Positions 20,263-29,520 of a DNA stretch of 64,000 bases are shown in pieces (the stretch's first letter is position 1; every line of letters starts with the position of its first letter). The DNA comes from Paroceanicella profunda. Its GTDB lineage: Bacteria; Pseudomonadota; Alphaproteobacteria; Rhodobacterales; Rhodobacteraceae. Where the stretch lies: assembly GCF_005887635.2 (NCBI RefSeq), contig NZ_CP040818.1, positions 2,448,501 to 2,512,500 on the forward strand, given 5' to 3'. Made by a program: the position numbers and the translations under genes. The notes below the pieces were generated by a model. That model searched no databases. It was not told the DNA's origin and saw only the letters and a program-made list of their open reading frames with translations.

Positions 20263-21315
20263 TCAGGCGTGATCGGCGCCCACTGCCTCCGCCACGGTGG
20301 CGAAGCCGTCGCGTGCCAGCAGCGCGTCCAGCCCGGTGAGGATGGTCGGCACCAGCGACAGGCCGCGGTAGGCCAGCGCCGTGTAGAGCTGCAGCGCCGA
20401 GGCCCCGGCGCGGATCTTGGCATAGGCCTGCTCCGCCGAGCCGATGCCGCCCACGCCGATGAGCGGCACCGCGCCCCCGGTGAGCCGGTAAAGCTCCGAG
20501 AGCACCGCCGTGGAGCGCTCGAACACCGGCTGGCCGGAGAGGCCGCCGGCCTCGCCGCGCGCCGCACTCGTGAGCCCGTCCCGGGCGAGGGTGGTGTTGG
20601 TGGCCACGATGGCGTCGATGCCGGTTTCGCGCGCGGTGGCGGCGATGTCGGCGAGGGCCGCGACGTCGAGGTCCGGCGCGATCTTGAGGAACACCGGGAT
20701 GCGCCGGGGCAGGGCGGCGCGCGCCGCCAGCACCCCGTCAAGCAGCGCGCGCAGGGCGGCGGGGCCCTGCAGGTCGCGCAGCTTCTCCGTGTTGGGCGAG
20801 GAGATGTTCACCGTGGCGAAATCCACCAGCGGCCCCAGGCGCGCGATCAGCGCCACGTAATCCGCCGCGCGGTCCGCGCTGTCTTTGTTCGCGCCGAGGT
20901 TCAGGCCGGTGATGCCGGCGGGGCGCGGGGCTTCCAGCGCCTGCGCCATCGCCTCCATGCCCTTGTTGTTGAAGCCGAAACGGTTGATGACACCGACGTC
21001 CTGTTCCAGCCGGAACAGGCGCGGGCGCGGGTTTCCCGGCTGCGGGCGGGGGGTGACGGCGCCCACTTCCACGAAGCCGAAGCCCGCGCGCAGCAGCGGC
21101 GCCAGCGCCTCGGCGTTCTTGTCGAATCCGGCGGCGAGGCCCAGCGGGTTCGCAAGGTCCAGCCCGGCAAGGCGCGTGGCCAGGCGCGGCGAGGTGATCG
21201 CCCCCGGCGCGGGCGCGAGCCCGAGGCGCAGTGCCCGGATGGCGAGGCCGTGGGCGGTCTCGGGGTCGAGGCGGCGCAGCAGCGGCAGGCCGGCGCGTTC
21301 GAGGAAGGCGGACAT
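20263..21315 (-). CDS. pyrD: Dihydroorotate dehydrogenase (quinone), class 2
   Basis: PyrD oxidises dihydroorotate to orotate in pyrimidine synthesis, passing electrons through FMN to membrane quinone. The 350-residue protein (from [19 protein letters not shown]) has the N-terminal quinone-tunnel helices of class 2, the FMN/substrate stretches [28 protein letters not shown] and FGFNNKG, the catalytic Ser region [11 protein letters not shown], and [20 protein letters not shown]. The frame is open further upstream, but only this start fits the family; CGGAG precedes it. It ends 38 bp from the degenerate repeat array. Confidence 0.95.
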   Translation of the reverse strand: MSAFLERAGLPLLRRLDPETAHGLAIRALRLGLAPAPGAITSPRLATRLAGLDLANPLGLAAGFDKNAEALAPLLRAGFGFVEVGAVTPRPQPGNPRPRLFRLEQDVGVINRFGFNNKGMEAMAQALEAPRPAGITGLNLGANKDSADRAADYVALIARLGPLVDFATVNISSPNTEKLRDLQGPAALRALLDGVLAARAALPRRIPVFLKIAPDLDVAALADIAATARETGIDAIVATNTTLARDGLTSAARGEAGGLSGQPVFERSTAVLSELYRLTGGAVPLIGVGGIGSAEQAYAKIRAGASALQLYTALAYRGLSLVPTILTGLDALLARDGFATVAEAVGADHA

Positions 21316-21616
21316 GGGCAGGCTCCGGGGCAGCGGCAGGGGTGCCGTTCTATCGGACGGAGCGGGGCCCGGGGTCAAGAGGCGGGCGGCCGGTGTCCTT
21401 CTCGTCGGGGTCATGGCCGGGGCGGTGCGGGGAGAGGGCCGGCGGAGCGCGTCGCGCGTGCCGAGCGGCCCGATGGATGGCGGGAGGCCCCGGCGCTGCG
21501 GCCGGGGCAGCGGAGCGTGGGGTGGCGGTGCCGGCACAGGGAGCGGGGCCAGGGTGGCTCGGCGGCCCGTGTTTCCCGGCAGGGTGACCGGGCCGCGCGG
21601 GGCGGCCCGGGGTGGC
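21316..21616. other. 301-bp intergenic region upstream of pyrD
   Basis: No gene, repeat or clear promoter can be supported. It is uniformly G/C-rich and lies between the DUF952 stop and the pyrD start. Confidence 0.5.
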
Positions 21617-21958
21617 TCAGGCAAGCTCGGGGAAGATGTGGCGGCCGTCGGGGCCCAGCGGCAGCGGGCGGCACCAGAGGATCTCCTCGCGCGCCAGCGG
21701 GCGGTAGAGATGCGGGAAAAGCGCGCCGCCGCGCGAGGGCTCCCAGCGCAGCTCGGGGCCGAGGGCATCGGCCTCGAGGGCGGCGAGCATCAGGCCCTCG
21801 GCGCCGGCGAAGTGCTTCGCCGCCGTCTCCGCCGCCTGGGGGGCGGTGGAGAAGTGGATGAAGCCGTCCGCAAGGTCCACCGGGGCGCCGCGCGTGCTGC
21901 CCGAGGCGGTCAGCGCGTCCCATTCCGGGGCGCGCCATATCTTGTAGATCAGGGGCAT
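21617..21958 (-). CDS. DUF952 domain protein
   Basis: A 113-residue cytosolic protein of the DUF952 family: [16 protein letters not shown], then [22 protein letters not shown] with the conserved His, and the [13 protein letters not shown] region. Its function is unknown. In many alphaproteobacteria it sits next to pyrD, as here (301 bp upstream on the same strand), so co-inheritance is conserved but a link to pyrimidine synthesis has not been shown. It starts 31 bp after the aminotransferase-side gene end, with start ATG at 21958. Confidence 0.88.
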   Translation of the reverse strand: MPLIYKIWRAPEWDALTASGSTRGAPVDLADGFIHFSTAPQAAETAAKHFAGAEGLMLAALEADALGPELRWEPSRGGALFPHLYRPLAREEILWCRPLPLGPDGRHIFPELA

Positions 21959-21989
21959 GCGTGGCTTTCCTGACGTGTCGCGAAGGGGC

Positions 21990-23369
21990 TCAGCCTTTCA
22001 CGAAGCCTTCGGCCTTGCCCCAGGCGTAGGTGGCGTCCAGCGCCTCTTCCATCGGGGCGAACATCTCCTCGATCTCGGCCTCGGTGATGATCATCGGCGG
22101 GCAGAAGGCCATCGAATCGCCGATGGAGCGCAGGATCACGCCGCGCGCCAGCAGCTCCGTGCCCAGCTTCGCGCCGACCTTGCCGGGCTGCTCGAAGGGG
22201 GTCGCGGTTCCGTCCGGCGTGAGCTCGAGCGCGCCCACCAGGCCGAGCGCACGCACCTCGCCGACCAGCGGGTGGTCCTTGTAGGCGTTGAGCTTGGTGG
22301 CGAAGAGCGGGGCGATCTTCTTCACCTGGCCGACGATGTCGCGCTCGCGGTAGATGTCGAGCACCTTGGCGCCCACGGCGCAGGACACCGGGTGGCCGCC
22401 ATAGGTAAAGCCGTGCCCGAAGGTGCCGATGGTGCCGGAGTTGGACTCGATGGCCTCGGCCATGCGCGAGTCCATCGCCACGGCGGAGAGCGGCGCGTAG
22501 CCGGCGGTGAGCTGTTTGGCCAGCGACATGGAGTTGCGCGGCATCTCCAGCGTGTCGGAGCCGAACCATTCGCCCGTGCGCCCGAAGCCGGTGATCACCT
22601 CGTCCGCGATCATGTGTACGTCATACTTCTTGCACACCGCGGCGATGGCCGGGAAGTAGCCCGCCGGCGGGATGATCACGCCGCCCGCGCCCATCACCGG
22701 CTCGGCGATGAAGGCGGCAACCGTCTCCGGGCCCTCGGCGATGATCAGGGCTTCCAGGTCCTCGGCCATGCGCTTCGCGAACTCGGCCTCGGTCTCGCCC
22801 GGCTTGCCCTCGCGCCAGAAATGCGGGGTGGACGTGTGCTTGATGCCGTCCACCGGCAGGTCGAAGTCGCGGTGGTTGTAGGGCAGGCCGGTGAGCGAGG
22901 CGGAGACGATGGTCACGCCGTGATAGGCCTTCTTGCGGGAGATGATCTTCTTCTTCTCCGGCCGGCCGAGGGCGTTGTTCATGTACCAGACCAGCTTGAT
23001 CTGGGTGTCGTTCGCCTCGGAGCCGGAAGACTGGTAGATGACCCGGGCCATGTCCGGGGCGAGGTCCTTGATCTTCTCGGCCAGCTCGATCGCCGGCTCG
23101 TGCGAGCGGCCGCCGAACAGGTGGTAGTAGGGCAGCTTGCCGTACTGCTCGCGCGCCGCATCCGCGACCTCGGCATCGCCGAAGCCGAGACCGCAACACC
23201 ACAGGCCGGCCATGCCTTCGATGTATCCCTTGCCAGCCTGGTCGAACACACGCACACCCTCGCCGCGCTCGATCACATGCGCACCGTCGAGGCGCACCTG
23301 ACGGGCGTTGGTGTAGGGGTGGAGGAGAGCCTCCACGTCACGGGTCTGGGTGTTGGTGAGCTGGTTCAT
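21990..23369 (-). CDS. Class III pyridoxal-phosphate aminotransferase (omega-transaminase type)
   Basis: A 459-residue fold-type I PLP enzyme. Visible motifs are QSSGSEANDTQIKLVWYMNN (phosphate cup), YHGVTIVSASLTG, the cofactor-ring Asp in MIADEVITGFGRTG and the Schiff-base Lys in SLAKQLTAGYAPLSAV. This pattern fits the omega-amino acid:pyruvate and related diamine/beta-alanine transaminases. The start MNQLTNTQTRDVEALLHPYTN at 23369 follows AGAGGA; an upstream in-frame Met is less likely. The donor amine cannot be fixed from sequence. No neighbour points to a particular pathway. Confidence 0.9.
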   Translation of the reverse strand: MNQLTNTQTRDVEALLHPYTNARQVRLDGAHVIERGEGVRVFDQAGKGYIEGMAGLWCCGLGFGDAEVADAAREQYGKLPYYHLFGGRSHEPAIELAEKIKDLAPDMARVIYQSSGSEANDTQIKLVWYMNNALGRPEKKKIISRKKAYHGVTIVSASLTGLPYNHRDFDLPVDGIKHTSTPHFWREGKPGETEAEFAKRMAEDLEALIIAEGPETVAAFIAEPVMGAGGVIIPPAGYFPAIAAVCKKYDVHMIADEVITGFGRTGEWFGSDTLEMPRNSMSLAKQLTAGYAPLSAVAMDSRMAEAIESNSGTIGTFGHGFTYGGHPVSCAVGAKVLDIYRERDIVGQVKKIAPLFATKLNAYKDHPLVGEVRALGLVGALELTPDGTATPFEQPGKVGAKLGTELLARGVILRSIGDSMAFCPPMIITEAEIEEMFAPMEEALDATYAWGKAEGFVKG

Positions 23370-23468
23370 CGCGATGTCCTCTGGAACGGTCCGCATTGCA
23401 TGCTGATACATCCGTAGCGTGGAAGGGGAGCCATGGTCAATGACGGCTCCCCGCAATCGCATGAGGCA

Positions 23469-24029
23469 TCAGGAGCGAAAGCGGGTCTTGATCATCACCA
23501 GCTCGGGCGTGGTGGCGGCATAGGCCTCGCTCCAGGGGGTCGCGGTCTTGCCGCAGGCCAGCGTGGTCCCGTTGATCTCTCCCCGCTCGGCGGTTCCGGT
23601 GAACAGGAAGAAATCCGGGTTCCGCACCAGCCGGTCGCCGGCCGTGTCAACCGCCAGCGCGCCGAAGAACTCGTAATCCGGCACACTGCTCCCTTTCCCG
23701 GCGCGCGACCATGCTCCGCACACGGCCGCGACGCCGTCCTGCTCGACCACTGCGTAGTAGAAGGTCATGCTGCCACCATCGTTCCAGCTGAAGACATTCC
23801 GGTAGGCGTGCACGTCGCTTATCTGCACCGTGCCGCCCGGGGTCGTGGACCCGGCGCAGCCGGCAAGCAGCGCCAGGGCACACAGGGCCGCGCCGCGCAG
23901 GCGGCGGGCAGGCCGCGCCTGTGCCCGTGCCTGCGGCGTGGGCGTCCGGGGGGCGGTTCCCGGCACCCCCGCGGTGCAGGGGGCGGCGCGCTGGCCGGTG
24001 AAGGCGCAGGAGAGGGGGGATGCCGGCAT
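23469..24029 (-). CDS. Tandem paralogous lipoprotein A
   Basis: A predicted exported protein related to the two genes that precede it in the transcript. The mature part starts at the lipobox LLAGCAGS and keeps the family core: GTVQISDVHAYRNVFSW, AAVCGAWS, GDRLVRNPDFFLFTGTAE and a second Cys in TTLACGKT followed by PWSEAYA. The start is uncertain: ATG at 24029 gives an unusually long 50-residue leader and no strong ribosome binding site is seen. It is the most divergent of the three copies and lacks the YFG following CGAWS. Function unknown; the two conserved Cys could form a disulfide in the periplasm. Confidence 0.68.
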   Translation of the reverse strand: MPASPLSCAFTGQRAAPCTAGVPGTAPRTPTPQARAQARPARRLRGAALCALALLAGCAGSTTPGGTVQISDVHAYRNVFSWNDGGSMTFYYAVVEQDGVAAVCGAWSRAGKGSSVPDYEFFGALAVDTAGDRLVRNPDFFLFTGTAERGEINGTTLACGKTATPWSEAYAATTPELVMIKTRFRS

Positions 24030-24067
24030 GGTGTCTCGCAGGGGCTGGAAGGGACAGGGGGGCGGGG

Positions 24068-24529
24068 TCATTCGACGAAGGTCGTCTGACCCTGCTTGAG
24101 GCGCGGGGCGGTGGTGGCGAAGGCGGGCTGCCACGGCACGTCGGAGAAGGCGCAGTTCAGGGTGCGCTCGCCGAGGTTGCCGGGCTCGGTCTTGCCGGTC
24201 GCATTGAAGAACTCGATGTTCTGCATCAGCCGCTCGTCGCCGATGTAGACGTACATGGAGCGCAGCATCTGCGGGTAGTGCATGCTGGGCCCGCCGCCGA
24301 AGTAGGACCAGGCGCCGCAGACCGCGGTGCGCCCGGCGGTCTCGGTGACGGCGTAGACGATGGTGTAGCTCTCGCCGGTGGTCCAGCGGCCCATGGTGCC
24401 ATGCGCGTCCACCGACCTGATGTCCACGGTGCCGGCATTCTGGTGCGCCGGCGCGCAGGCCGACAGGGCGGCGAGGGCGGTGAGGCCGAGGGCGGCGGCG
24501 CCGCGCGAAAGGGATCGGGGGGTAATCAT
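24068..24529 (-). CDS. Tandem paralogous lipoprotein B
   Basis: A 153-residue lipoprotein. The signal ends in the lipobox LAALSACAP, and the mature protein has GTVDIRSVDAHGTMGRW, ESYTIVYAVTETAGRTAVCGAWSYFG, GDERLMQNIEFFNATGKTEPG, a Cys in TLNCAFSDVPWQPAFAT. It shares nearly every motif with copy C. Start ATG at 24529 is chosen because AGGAG lies 5 nt upstream. It sits 38 bp before copy A and 44 bp after copy C, so the three form an operon. No known domain is recognised. Confidence 0.85.
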   Translation of the reverse strand: MITPRSLSRGAAALGLTALAALSACAPAHQNAGTVDIRSVDAHGTMGRWTTGESYTIVYAVTETAGRTAVCGAWSYFGGGPSMHYPQMLRSMYVYIGDERLMQNIEFFNATGKTEPGNLGERTLNCAFSDVPWQPAFATTAPRLKQGQTTFVE

Positions 24530-24573
24530 GGTCACTCCTGATGATCGACTGAAATGGCGGAACAGGCGGCGGC

Positions 24574-25032
24574 TCAGCCGTTGAAACTGTGCTGGCTGGC
24601 GGAGATTTCGGGGCGCTGCGTGGCATAACCCGGCTGCCAGGGCAGCTCGGAGAGCGCGCAGCTCAGCGTGGGCGTGTCGACCGTGCCGGGCTCCGCCACG
24701 CCGGTTGCGGTGAAGTAGGAGAGGTTGCTCACCAGCCGGTCGTCGCCCATGTCCACCCGCATCGAGCTGAGCAGCTGGGGATAATGCGTGCTGGTGGCAT
24801 TGCCGAAGTAGGACCAGGCGCCGCAGACCGCGGCGCGCCCGGAGATCTCGGTGACGGCGTAGATCACGGTGAAGCTCTCGCCGCTGCGCCAGCGCCCCAT
24901 GTAGGCCCGGGGGCGCACCGTCTCCACCGCCACGGTTCCCGCACGGATGTTCTGCGGGGCGGGGGTGCAGGCGGACAGCAGCGCGAGGGCGGCGCAGGCG
25001 ACCGCGGCACGAGGCGGGGATATGGCAGGCAT
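24574..25032 (-). CDS. Tandem paralogous lipoprotein C
   Basis: A 152-residue lipoprotein and first gene of the triplet. The signal peptide ends at LALLSACTPAP; the mature part has GTVAVETVRPRAYMGRWRSG, FTVIYAVTEISGRAAVCGAWSYFG, GDDRLVSNLSYFTATGVAEPG and TLSCALSELPWQPGYAT. The start ATG at 25032 is preceded by GGAG; the frame continues upstream but that part is Pro/Arg-rich and not conserved in the paralogues. Product is presumably anchored in the outer or inner membrane facing the periplasm. Function unknown. Confidence 0.85.
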   Translation of the reverse strand: MPAISPPRAAVACAALALLSACTPAPQNIRAGTVAVETVRPRAYMGRWRSGESFTVIYAVTEISGRAAVCGAWSYFGNATSTHYPQLLSSMRVDMGDDRLVSNLSYFTATGVAEPGTVDTPTLSCALSELPWQPGYATQRPEISASQHSFNG

Positions 25033-25436
25033 GTCCGGTACTCCGGCAGGGGCGGGATGGGGGAGCCGGTCAGGATGGCGATGACGATGACCGGGCCGGC
25101 CGCGCGACGGCGGCGGCCCCGGTCCGGCTCCGGGGGAGAAGGCGGTGAGGGGACGCGCCCGACCGCCCGGCGCGCGGCCACGCCGCTCCGGCCCGGGGCC
25201 GGGCGCGGCGGAGGGAACGGGAACGCGGCAGGGACATCGAGGGACAGGGCTCCGCAACGGCAGGACCTTCAGAAGACCCGCCGAGGCGGCGCAGGTCAAG
25301 TCCGCGTGAACCTGTCGTGACCGGCGCGGCCCCCCCCCCTTGCGGTTGCGCGCGCTTGACCTGAGCCGGGCCCTCGCTCACCATCCCGTTATCCGGCCTG
25401 CGGAAGGCCCCGGACGCACACAGGGGAGAATTTGTC
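25033..25436. other. 404-bp divergent intergenic region with a C10 tract
   Basis: It lies between the lipoprotein operon (left, minus strand) and the 5'-nucleotidase (right, plus strand), so it must hold both promoters. A run of ten C (25330-25339) lies about 97 bp upstream of the nucleotidase start, with TTGACC just after it (25356 on). No gene is supported. Confidence 0.55.
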
Positions 25437-27014
25437 TTGAAGCTCGCGAGAACCCTCACGATCGGCTCCGCCATCGCGATGATGGCCGGCATGGCGCATG
25501 CGGAGTATCGTCTCACCGTCCTGCACACCAACGACTTCCACTCCCGCTTCGAGCCGATCTCGAAATACGACAGCGGCTGCGGTGAGGAGGACAACACCGC
25601 CGGCAAGTGCTTCGGCGGCTCGGCGCGCCTGGCGACGGCCATCGCGGAGCAGCGCGAGGCGACCCCGAACACCCTGCTGGTGGATGGCGGCGACCAGTTC
25701 CAGGGCACGCTGTTCTACACCTATTACAAGGGCAAGCTGGCGGCGGAGATGATGAACCGCCTCGGCTATGACGCGATGACCGTGGGCAACCATGAGTTCG
25801 ACGACGGCCCCGAGGTGCTGCGCGGCTTCATCGACGCGCTCGAGTTTCCCATCCTGATGTCGAACGCCGACATCTCGGCGGAGCCGCAGCTCTCCGACGT
25901 GCTGAAGAAGTCGACCGTCATCGAGAAGGACGGGCAGATGATCGGCCTCATCGGCCTCACCCCGCAGGACACCGACGAGCTGGCCTCCCCGGGCCCGAAC
26001 GTGCATTTCTCCGACCCCTCCGAGGCCGTGCGCGGCGAGGTGGCGAAGCTCGCCGAGATGGGCGTGAACAAGATCATCGTGCTGTCGCATTCCGGCTACA
26101 AGGTGGACCAGAAGGTGGCGGCGGAGGTGGATGGGATCGACGTGATCGTCGGCGGCCACACCAACACCTTCCTCTCCAACACCTCCGACAAGGCCGAGGG
26201 CCCGTACCCGACCATGGTCAACGGCACGGCCATCGTCTCCGCCTATGCCTACGGCAAGTTCCTCGGCAAGCTCGACGTGGTGTTCGACGATGACGGCAAC
26301 GTCACCTCCGCCACCGGCGAGCCGCTCATCATGGACGGCAATGTCGTCGAGGACGGGCCGGTGAAGGAGCGCATCGCCGAGGCGGCGAAGCCGCTGGAGG
26401 AGATCCGCTCCGAGGTGATCGGCTCCACCGCGGCTCCCATCGACGGCTCGAAGGACAGCTGCCGCATCTCCGAATGCGAGATGGGCGTGCTGGTGGCCGA
26501 CGCGATGCTCGACCGCGTGAAGGACCAGGGTGTCACCATCGCCATCGCGAACGGCGGCGGCCTGCGCGCCTCCATCGACGCGGGAGAGGTGACGATGGGC
26601 GAGGTGCTCACCGTGCTGCCGTTCCAGAACACGCTCGCCACCTTCCAGCTCAAGGGCGCGGACGTGGTCGCGGCGCTGGAGAACGGCGTGAGCCAGGTGG
26701 AGGAACTCGCCGGGCGCTTCCCGCAGGTCGCCGGGCTGAAATACACCTGGAACCGCGGCGCGCCCGCCGGCAGCCGCATCAAGTCCGTCATGGTGGCGGA
26801 TGGCGAGGGCTGGGCCCCGATCGACCCCGAAACCACCTATTCCGTGGTCTCGAACAACTACATGCGCTCGGGCGGCGACGGCTACAAGGTGTTCGCCGAG
26901 GACGGCATGAACGCCTATGACTACGGCCCGGGCCTGGAGGAGGTGGTGGCGAAGTTCATCGAGGCCTCCGGCAGCTACAAGCCCTACACCGACGGGCGCA
27001 TCACCGAGGAGTGA
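25437..27014 (+). CDS. Periplasmic 5'-nucleotidase / 2',3'-cyclic phosphodiesterase family protein (UshA-like)
   Basis: A 525-residue exported metallophosphatase that would release phosphate and nucleosides from nucleotides outside the cytoplasm. A signal peptide (1-22, ending AHA) precedes the metallophosphoesterase domain with all metal-binding blocks: LHTNDFHSRFE, DGGDQFQG, VGNHEFDDG, VLSHSGYKVD and IVGGHTNTF. The C-terminal 5'-nucleotidase domain (about 330-520) has NGGGLRASIDAGEVTMGEV and VSNNYMRSGGDGYKVF, the base-stacking region. It starts with TTG after GGGGAG; no ATG fits the signal peptide. Pho control is plausible but no Pho box was recognised. Confidence 0.93.
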   Translation: MKLARTLTIGSAIAMMAGMAHAEYRLTVLHTNDFHSRFEPISKYDSGCGEEDNTAGKCFGGSARLATAIAEQREATPNTLLVDGGDQFQGTLFYTYYKGKLAAEMMNRLGYDAMTVGNHEFDDGPEVLRGFIDALEFPILMSNADISAEPQLSDVLKKSTVIEKDGQMIGLIGLTPQDTDELASPGPNVHFSDPSEAVRGEVAKLAEMGVNKIIVLSHSGYKVDQKVAAEVDGIDVIVGGHTNTFLSNTSDKAEGPYPTMVNGTAIVSAYAYGKFLGKLDVVFDDDGNVTSATGEPLIMDGNVVEDGPVKERIAEAAKPLEEIRSEVIGSTAAPIDGSKDSCRISECEMGVLVADAMLDRVKDQGVTIAIANGGGLRASIDAGEVTMGEVLTVLPFQNTLATFQLKGADVVAALENGVSQVEELAGRFPQVAGLKYTWNRGAPAGSRIKSVMVADGEGWAPIDPETTYSVVSNNYMRSGGDGYKVFAEDGMNAYDYGPGLEEVVAKFIEASGSYKPYTDGRITEE

Positions 27015-27121
27015 CCCGCTCCTCGCCGCCGGGCGGCCCCCGCTGCCCGGCCCCCCTCTTCGGATTTCCTTAACTTCCCCGGGCCTAGAGTCCCCGTGAG
27101 GTTGCATTCCGGGAGGGTCCT

Positions 27122-27799
27122 ATGAGGGAAAGTCCAGTTGAGGTGAGCAGGTCTTCCGACCTGCTGGGTATCGGAATGGCGGAGCGGCAGTTGTCCTGCC
27201 TGCTGGTGGATGACAGCCGGTTTGATCGCAGGCGCGTGCGCTATGTGGCCGAGCGCAGCGGGATCAACATCGCCTTCCTCGAGGCCACGACGATCGCGGA
27301 GGCGCGCACCGCTCTCGATACGCAGCCCATAGACTTCATCCTGCTCGATAATTTCCTGCCGGACGGGCAGGGGCTGGGCCTCGCGCTCGACCTGTCGGAG
27401 CGCGGGCTGCCGGTCATCATGCTCAGCGGGCAGGATGAGAACGGCCTCTCCGATGCCGCGATCTGGGCCGGGATGGACCAGTTCGTGCAGAAGGACCGGC
27501 TGAGCCCGGAGCTCTTCGCGGAAATGGTGCATGGCCTGGTGGAACGCGGCCGCGCCTCCTTCCCGCCCGAGGCGCTGCCTGAAGCCGCCCAGGACCGGAT
27601 GCAGGGCTTCGCGCGCGACTGCGTGAGCGAGATGTCGCCCCCCGTGTCGCGGCTCTACACGCTGACGCGCGAGATGCGCAATCAGCTCTCGGGCAATGAC
27701 CGGGTCACCCAGCACCGGATTCTCGGCGAGATGGAGGAGCTTTGCGGCGCCCTGGCCGACTACCTGACGGACATTCGCAAGAACACCCGTCCGAGCTGA
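27122..27799 (+). CDS. Single-domain response regulator with C-terminal helical tail
   Basis: A 225-residue protein with a receiver domain at about 24-145: LLVDDSRFDRRRV (acidic pair D30/D31), phosphoacceptor D76 in LLDNFLPDG, the Ser in MLSGQDENG and the Lys in FVQKDRLS. The last 80 residues are mostly helical (QDRMQGFARDCVSEM ... LCGALADYLTDIRK) with no DNA-binding or enzyme motif. It could act by protein contact, as in CheY- or DivK-like regulators. No kinase gene is adjacent, so its partner is elsewhere. A terminator follows it, so it is monocistronic. Confidence 0.87.
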   Translation: MRESPVEVSRSSDLLGIGMAERQLSCLLVDDSRFDRRRVRYVAERSGINIAFLEATTIAEARTALDTQPIDFILLDNFLPDGQGLGLALDLSERGLPVIMLSGQDENGLSDAAIWAGMDQFVQKDRLSPELFAEMVHGLVERGRASFPPEALPEAAQDRMQGFARDCVSEMSPPVSRLYTLTREMRNQLSGNDRVTQHRILGEMEELCGALADYLTDIRKNTRPS

Positions 27800-27809
27800 T
27801 CTCATCCGA

Positions 27810-27842
27810 GGGGGCGCCCGAATCGCGCCCTCCCACCCTTTT
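27810..27842 (+). terminator. Likely intrinsic terminator of the response regulator gene
   Basis: GGGCGC (27812-27817) pairs with GCGCCC (27825-27830), extended by a G-T and a G-C pair, with a 7-nt loop. CTTTT follows 7 nt later. The T-run is short and offset, so the call is moderate. Confidence 0.5.
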
Positions 27843-27987
27843 CCGCCACCGGTCCGGGGCACGGCACGCGCTCCGCCACCGGGGGCGGAGCATTCAGGGC
27901 TGGTGTTGCCTGCCTGATGCGCCGCCGGGCAGGGCCAGGCCCCGGTGCCGGCACGTGCTGTCTGTCGCGCGGGACGGGGGCGCGACG

Positions 27988-29031
27988 TCAGAGCGCTGCG
28001 AGCAGCGCGTCCACATCCTCGGCCGTGGTCGACCAGTTGCACACCATCCGGCAGGACAGCATTTCGTCATCCGGCCCCTCGAGGGACTGGTTGAACGGCC
28101 AGAAGTAGTAATGCGCCCCGGCCTGCTGCGCCCGCTTGTGGCTGGCGCGGGGGAAGGCGGTGAAGATGGCGTTGGCTTGAACCGGGTGCAGCAGCCGGGC
28201 CTGCCGGGCGCGCAGCCCCTCGGCCAGCCGGTCGGCGGCGGCATTCGCGCTGGCCGCCAGGCGCAGCCACAGCCCGTCGGTGAGATAGGCGTCCATCTGC
28301 GCGGAAAGATAGCGGTGCTTGGAGAACAGGTGGCCGCCGCGCTTGCGCCGCAGTTCGAATTCCCAGGCCTTCTTCGGGTCGAACATCACCACGGCCTCGA
28401 CGCCCATCAGCCCGTTCTTCGTGCCGCCGAAGGACAGGATGTCCACCCCGGCCTTCCAGGTCAGCTCCGCCGGCGTGCAGCCGAGCCGCACCAGCGCATT
28501 GGCGAAGCGCGCGCCGTCCATGTGCACCGGAACGCCCTCGGCATGGGCCATCCCGGCCAGTTCCGCCACTTCGGCCGGCGTGTAGATCGCCCCGTTCTCT
28601 GTGGCATTGGTGAGCGACAGCGCGCCCTTCTGCACGTTGTGCACCCCGCCGCGCCCGGTGAAGGACAGCGCGCGGGCGAGGGATTCGGGGGCGATCTTCG
28701 CGTCCTTGCCGTCGAGCAGGGTGAGCTTGGCGCCGCCGGTATAGAATTCCGGCGCCGCGCATTCGTCTTCCTCGATATGCGCGTTGCGATGGCAGAACAC
28801 GGTGGCCCAGGGCGGGCAGAGCATGGCGAGCGACAGCGCGTTGGCCGTGGTGCCGGTGGAGACGAGGTAGACCGCGGCCTCCGGGGCCTCGAAGGCCTCG
28901 CGGATCTTCGCGGTCACCCGTGCCATCAGCGGATCGGCTCCGTAGGAGGCGGCGTACCCGGCGTTCGCGGCGGCCAGCGCGGCCATCACTTCGGGGGCCA
29001 CGGGGCCTGCGTTGTCAGAGCTGAACCACAT
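27988..29031 (-). CDS. Low-specificity L-threonine aldolase
   Basis: A 347-residue PLP enzyme of the threonine aldolase / beta-eliminating lyase family, splitting threonine or allo-threonine into glycine and acetaldehyde. Motifs: MWFSSDNAGPVAPEVMAAL at the N-terminus, VYLVSTGTTANALSL (phosphate binding), ITPAEVAEL-like and VPVHMDGARFANAL with the cofactor Asp, and the PLP Lys in ILSFGGTKNGLMG. The GTKNG form is typical of the bacterial low-specificity enzymes. Its ATG shares the A of the preceding YcgN stop codon (29031), so the two are translationally coupled. Confidence 0.92.
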   Translation of the reverse strand: MWFSSDNAGPVAPEVMAALAAANAGYAASYGADPLMARVTAKIREAFEAPEAAVYLVSTGTTANALSLAMLCPPWATVFCHRNAHIEEDECAAPEFYTGGAKLTLLDGKDAKIAPESLARALSFTGRGGVHNVQKGALSLTNATENGAIYTPAEVAELAGMAHAEGVPVHMDGARFANALVRLGCTPAELTWKAGVDILSFGGTKNGLMGVEAVVMFDPKKAWEFELRRKRGGHLFSKHRYLSAQMDAYLTDGLWLRLAASANAAADRLAEGLRARQARLLHPVQANAIFTAFPRASHKRAQQAGAHYYFWPFNQSLEGPDDEMLSCRMVCNWSTTAEDVDALLAAL

Positions 29032-29483
29032 CAGATGTCTCTCCAGATTATGTGATCTTCCAGGTCGTCCTCGTCCACGTCCCACTCCGGAACGGTGCTG
29101 TCGCGCACGGAGTTGCCGGAAAGGAAGGGGCTGTCCGGATCGCCGGTCAGCAGCGGGTGCCAGTAGGGCAGCTTCTCGCCGTAGGAGAGCCGACGGTAGG
29201 CGCAGGTCTTCGGCATCCAGTCGCGGATCTGCGGCAGGTTGTCGGGCGAGATCACCACGCAGCCCTTCACCAGGGACTGGCGCAGCGCGTACTGGCTGCA
29301 GCGGCAGGTGGAATCGTCGAACAGCCGGCAGGCGACGTCGGTGTAGTGCACCTTGCCCGTCTCCTCGTCCTCGAGCTTGAGAACGCAGCACTTTCCGCAG
29401 CCGTCGCACAGCGCTTCCCACTCCTCCGAGGTCATCTCGAGAAGCGGCACGGTGTTCCAGAAGGCGGGGCGAAGCTTGGACAT
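29031..29483 (-). CDS. YcgN family cysteine-cluster protein (UPF0260)
   Basis: A 150-residue protein of the UPF0260/YcgN family. Conserved cysteines are visible in EALCDGCGKCCVLKL, VACRLFDDSTCRCSQYA, KGCVVI and PKTCAYRRL, a pattern suggesting an iron or zinc cluster. The function is unknown in all bacteria. The start MSKLRPAFWNTV at 29483 matches the family N-terminus, though the upstream ribosome binding site is weak. It is followed without gap by threonine aldolase. Confidence 0.9.
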   Translation of the reverse strand: MSKLRPAFWNTVPLLEMTSEEWEALCDGCGKCCVLKLEDEETGKVHYTDVACRLFDDSTCRCSQYALRQSLVKGCVVISPDNLPQIRDWMPKTCAYRRLSYGEKLPYWHPLLTGDPDSPFLSGNSVRDSTVPEWDVDEDDLEDHIIWRDI

Positions 29484-29520
29484 GGCCGTTTCTAAGCCGG
29501 ATTGCGGTGCGATTCCAGTC

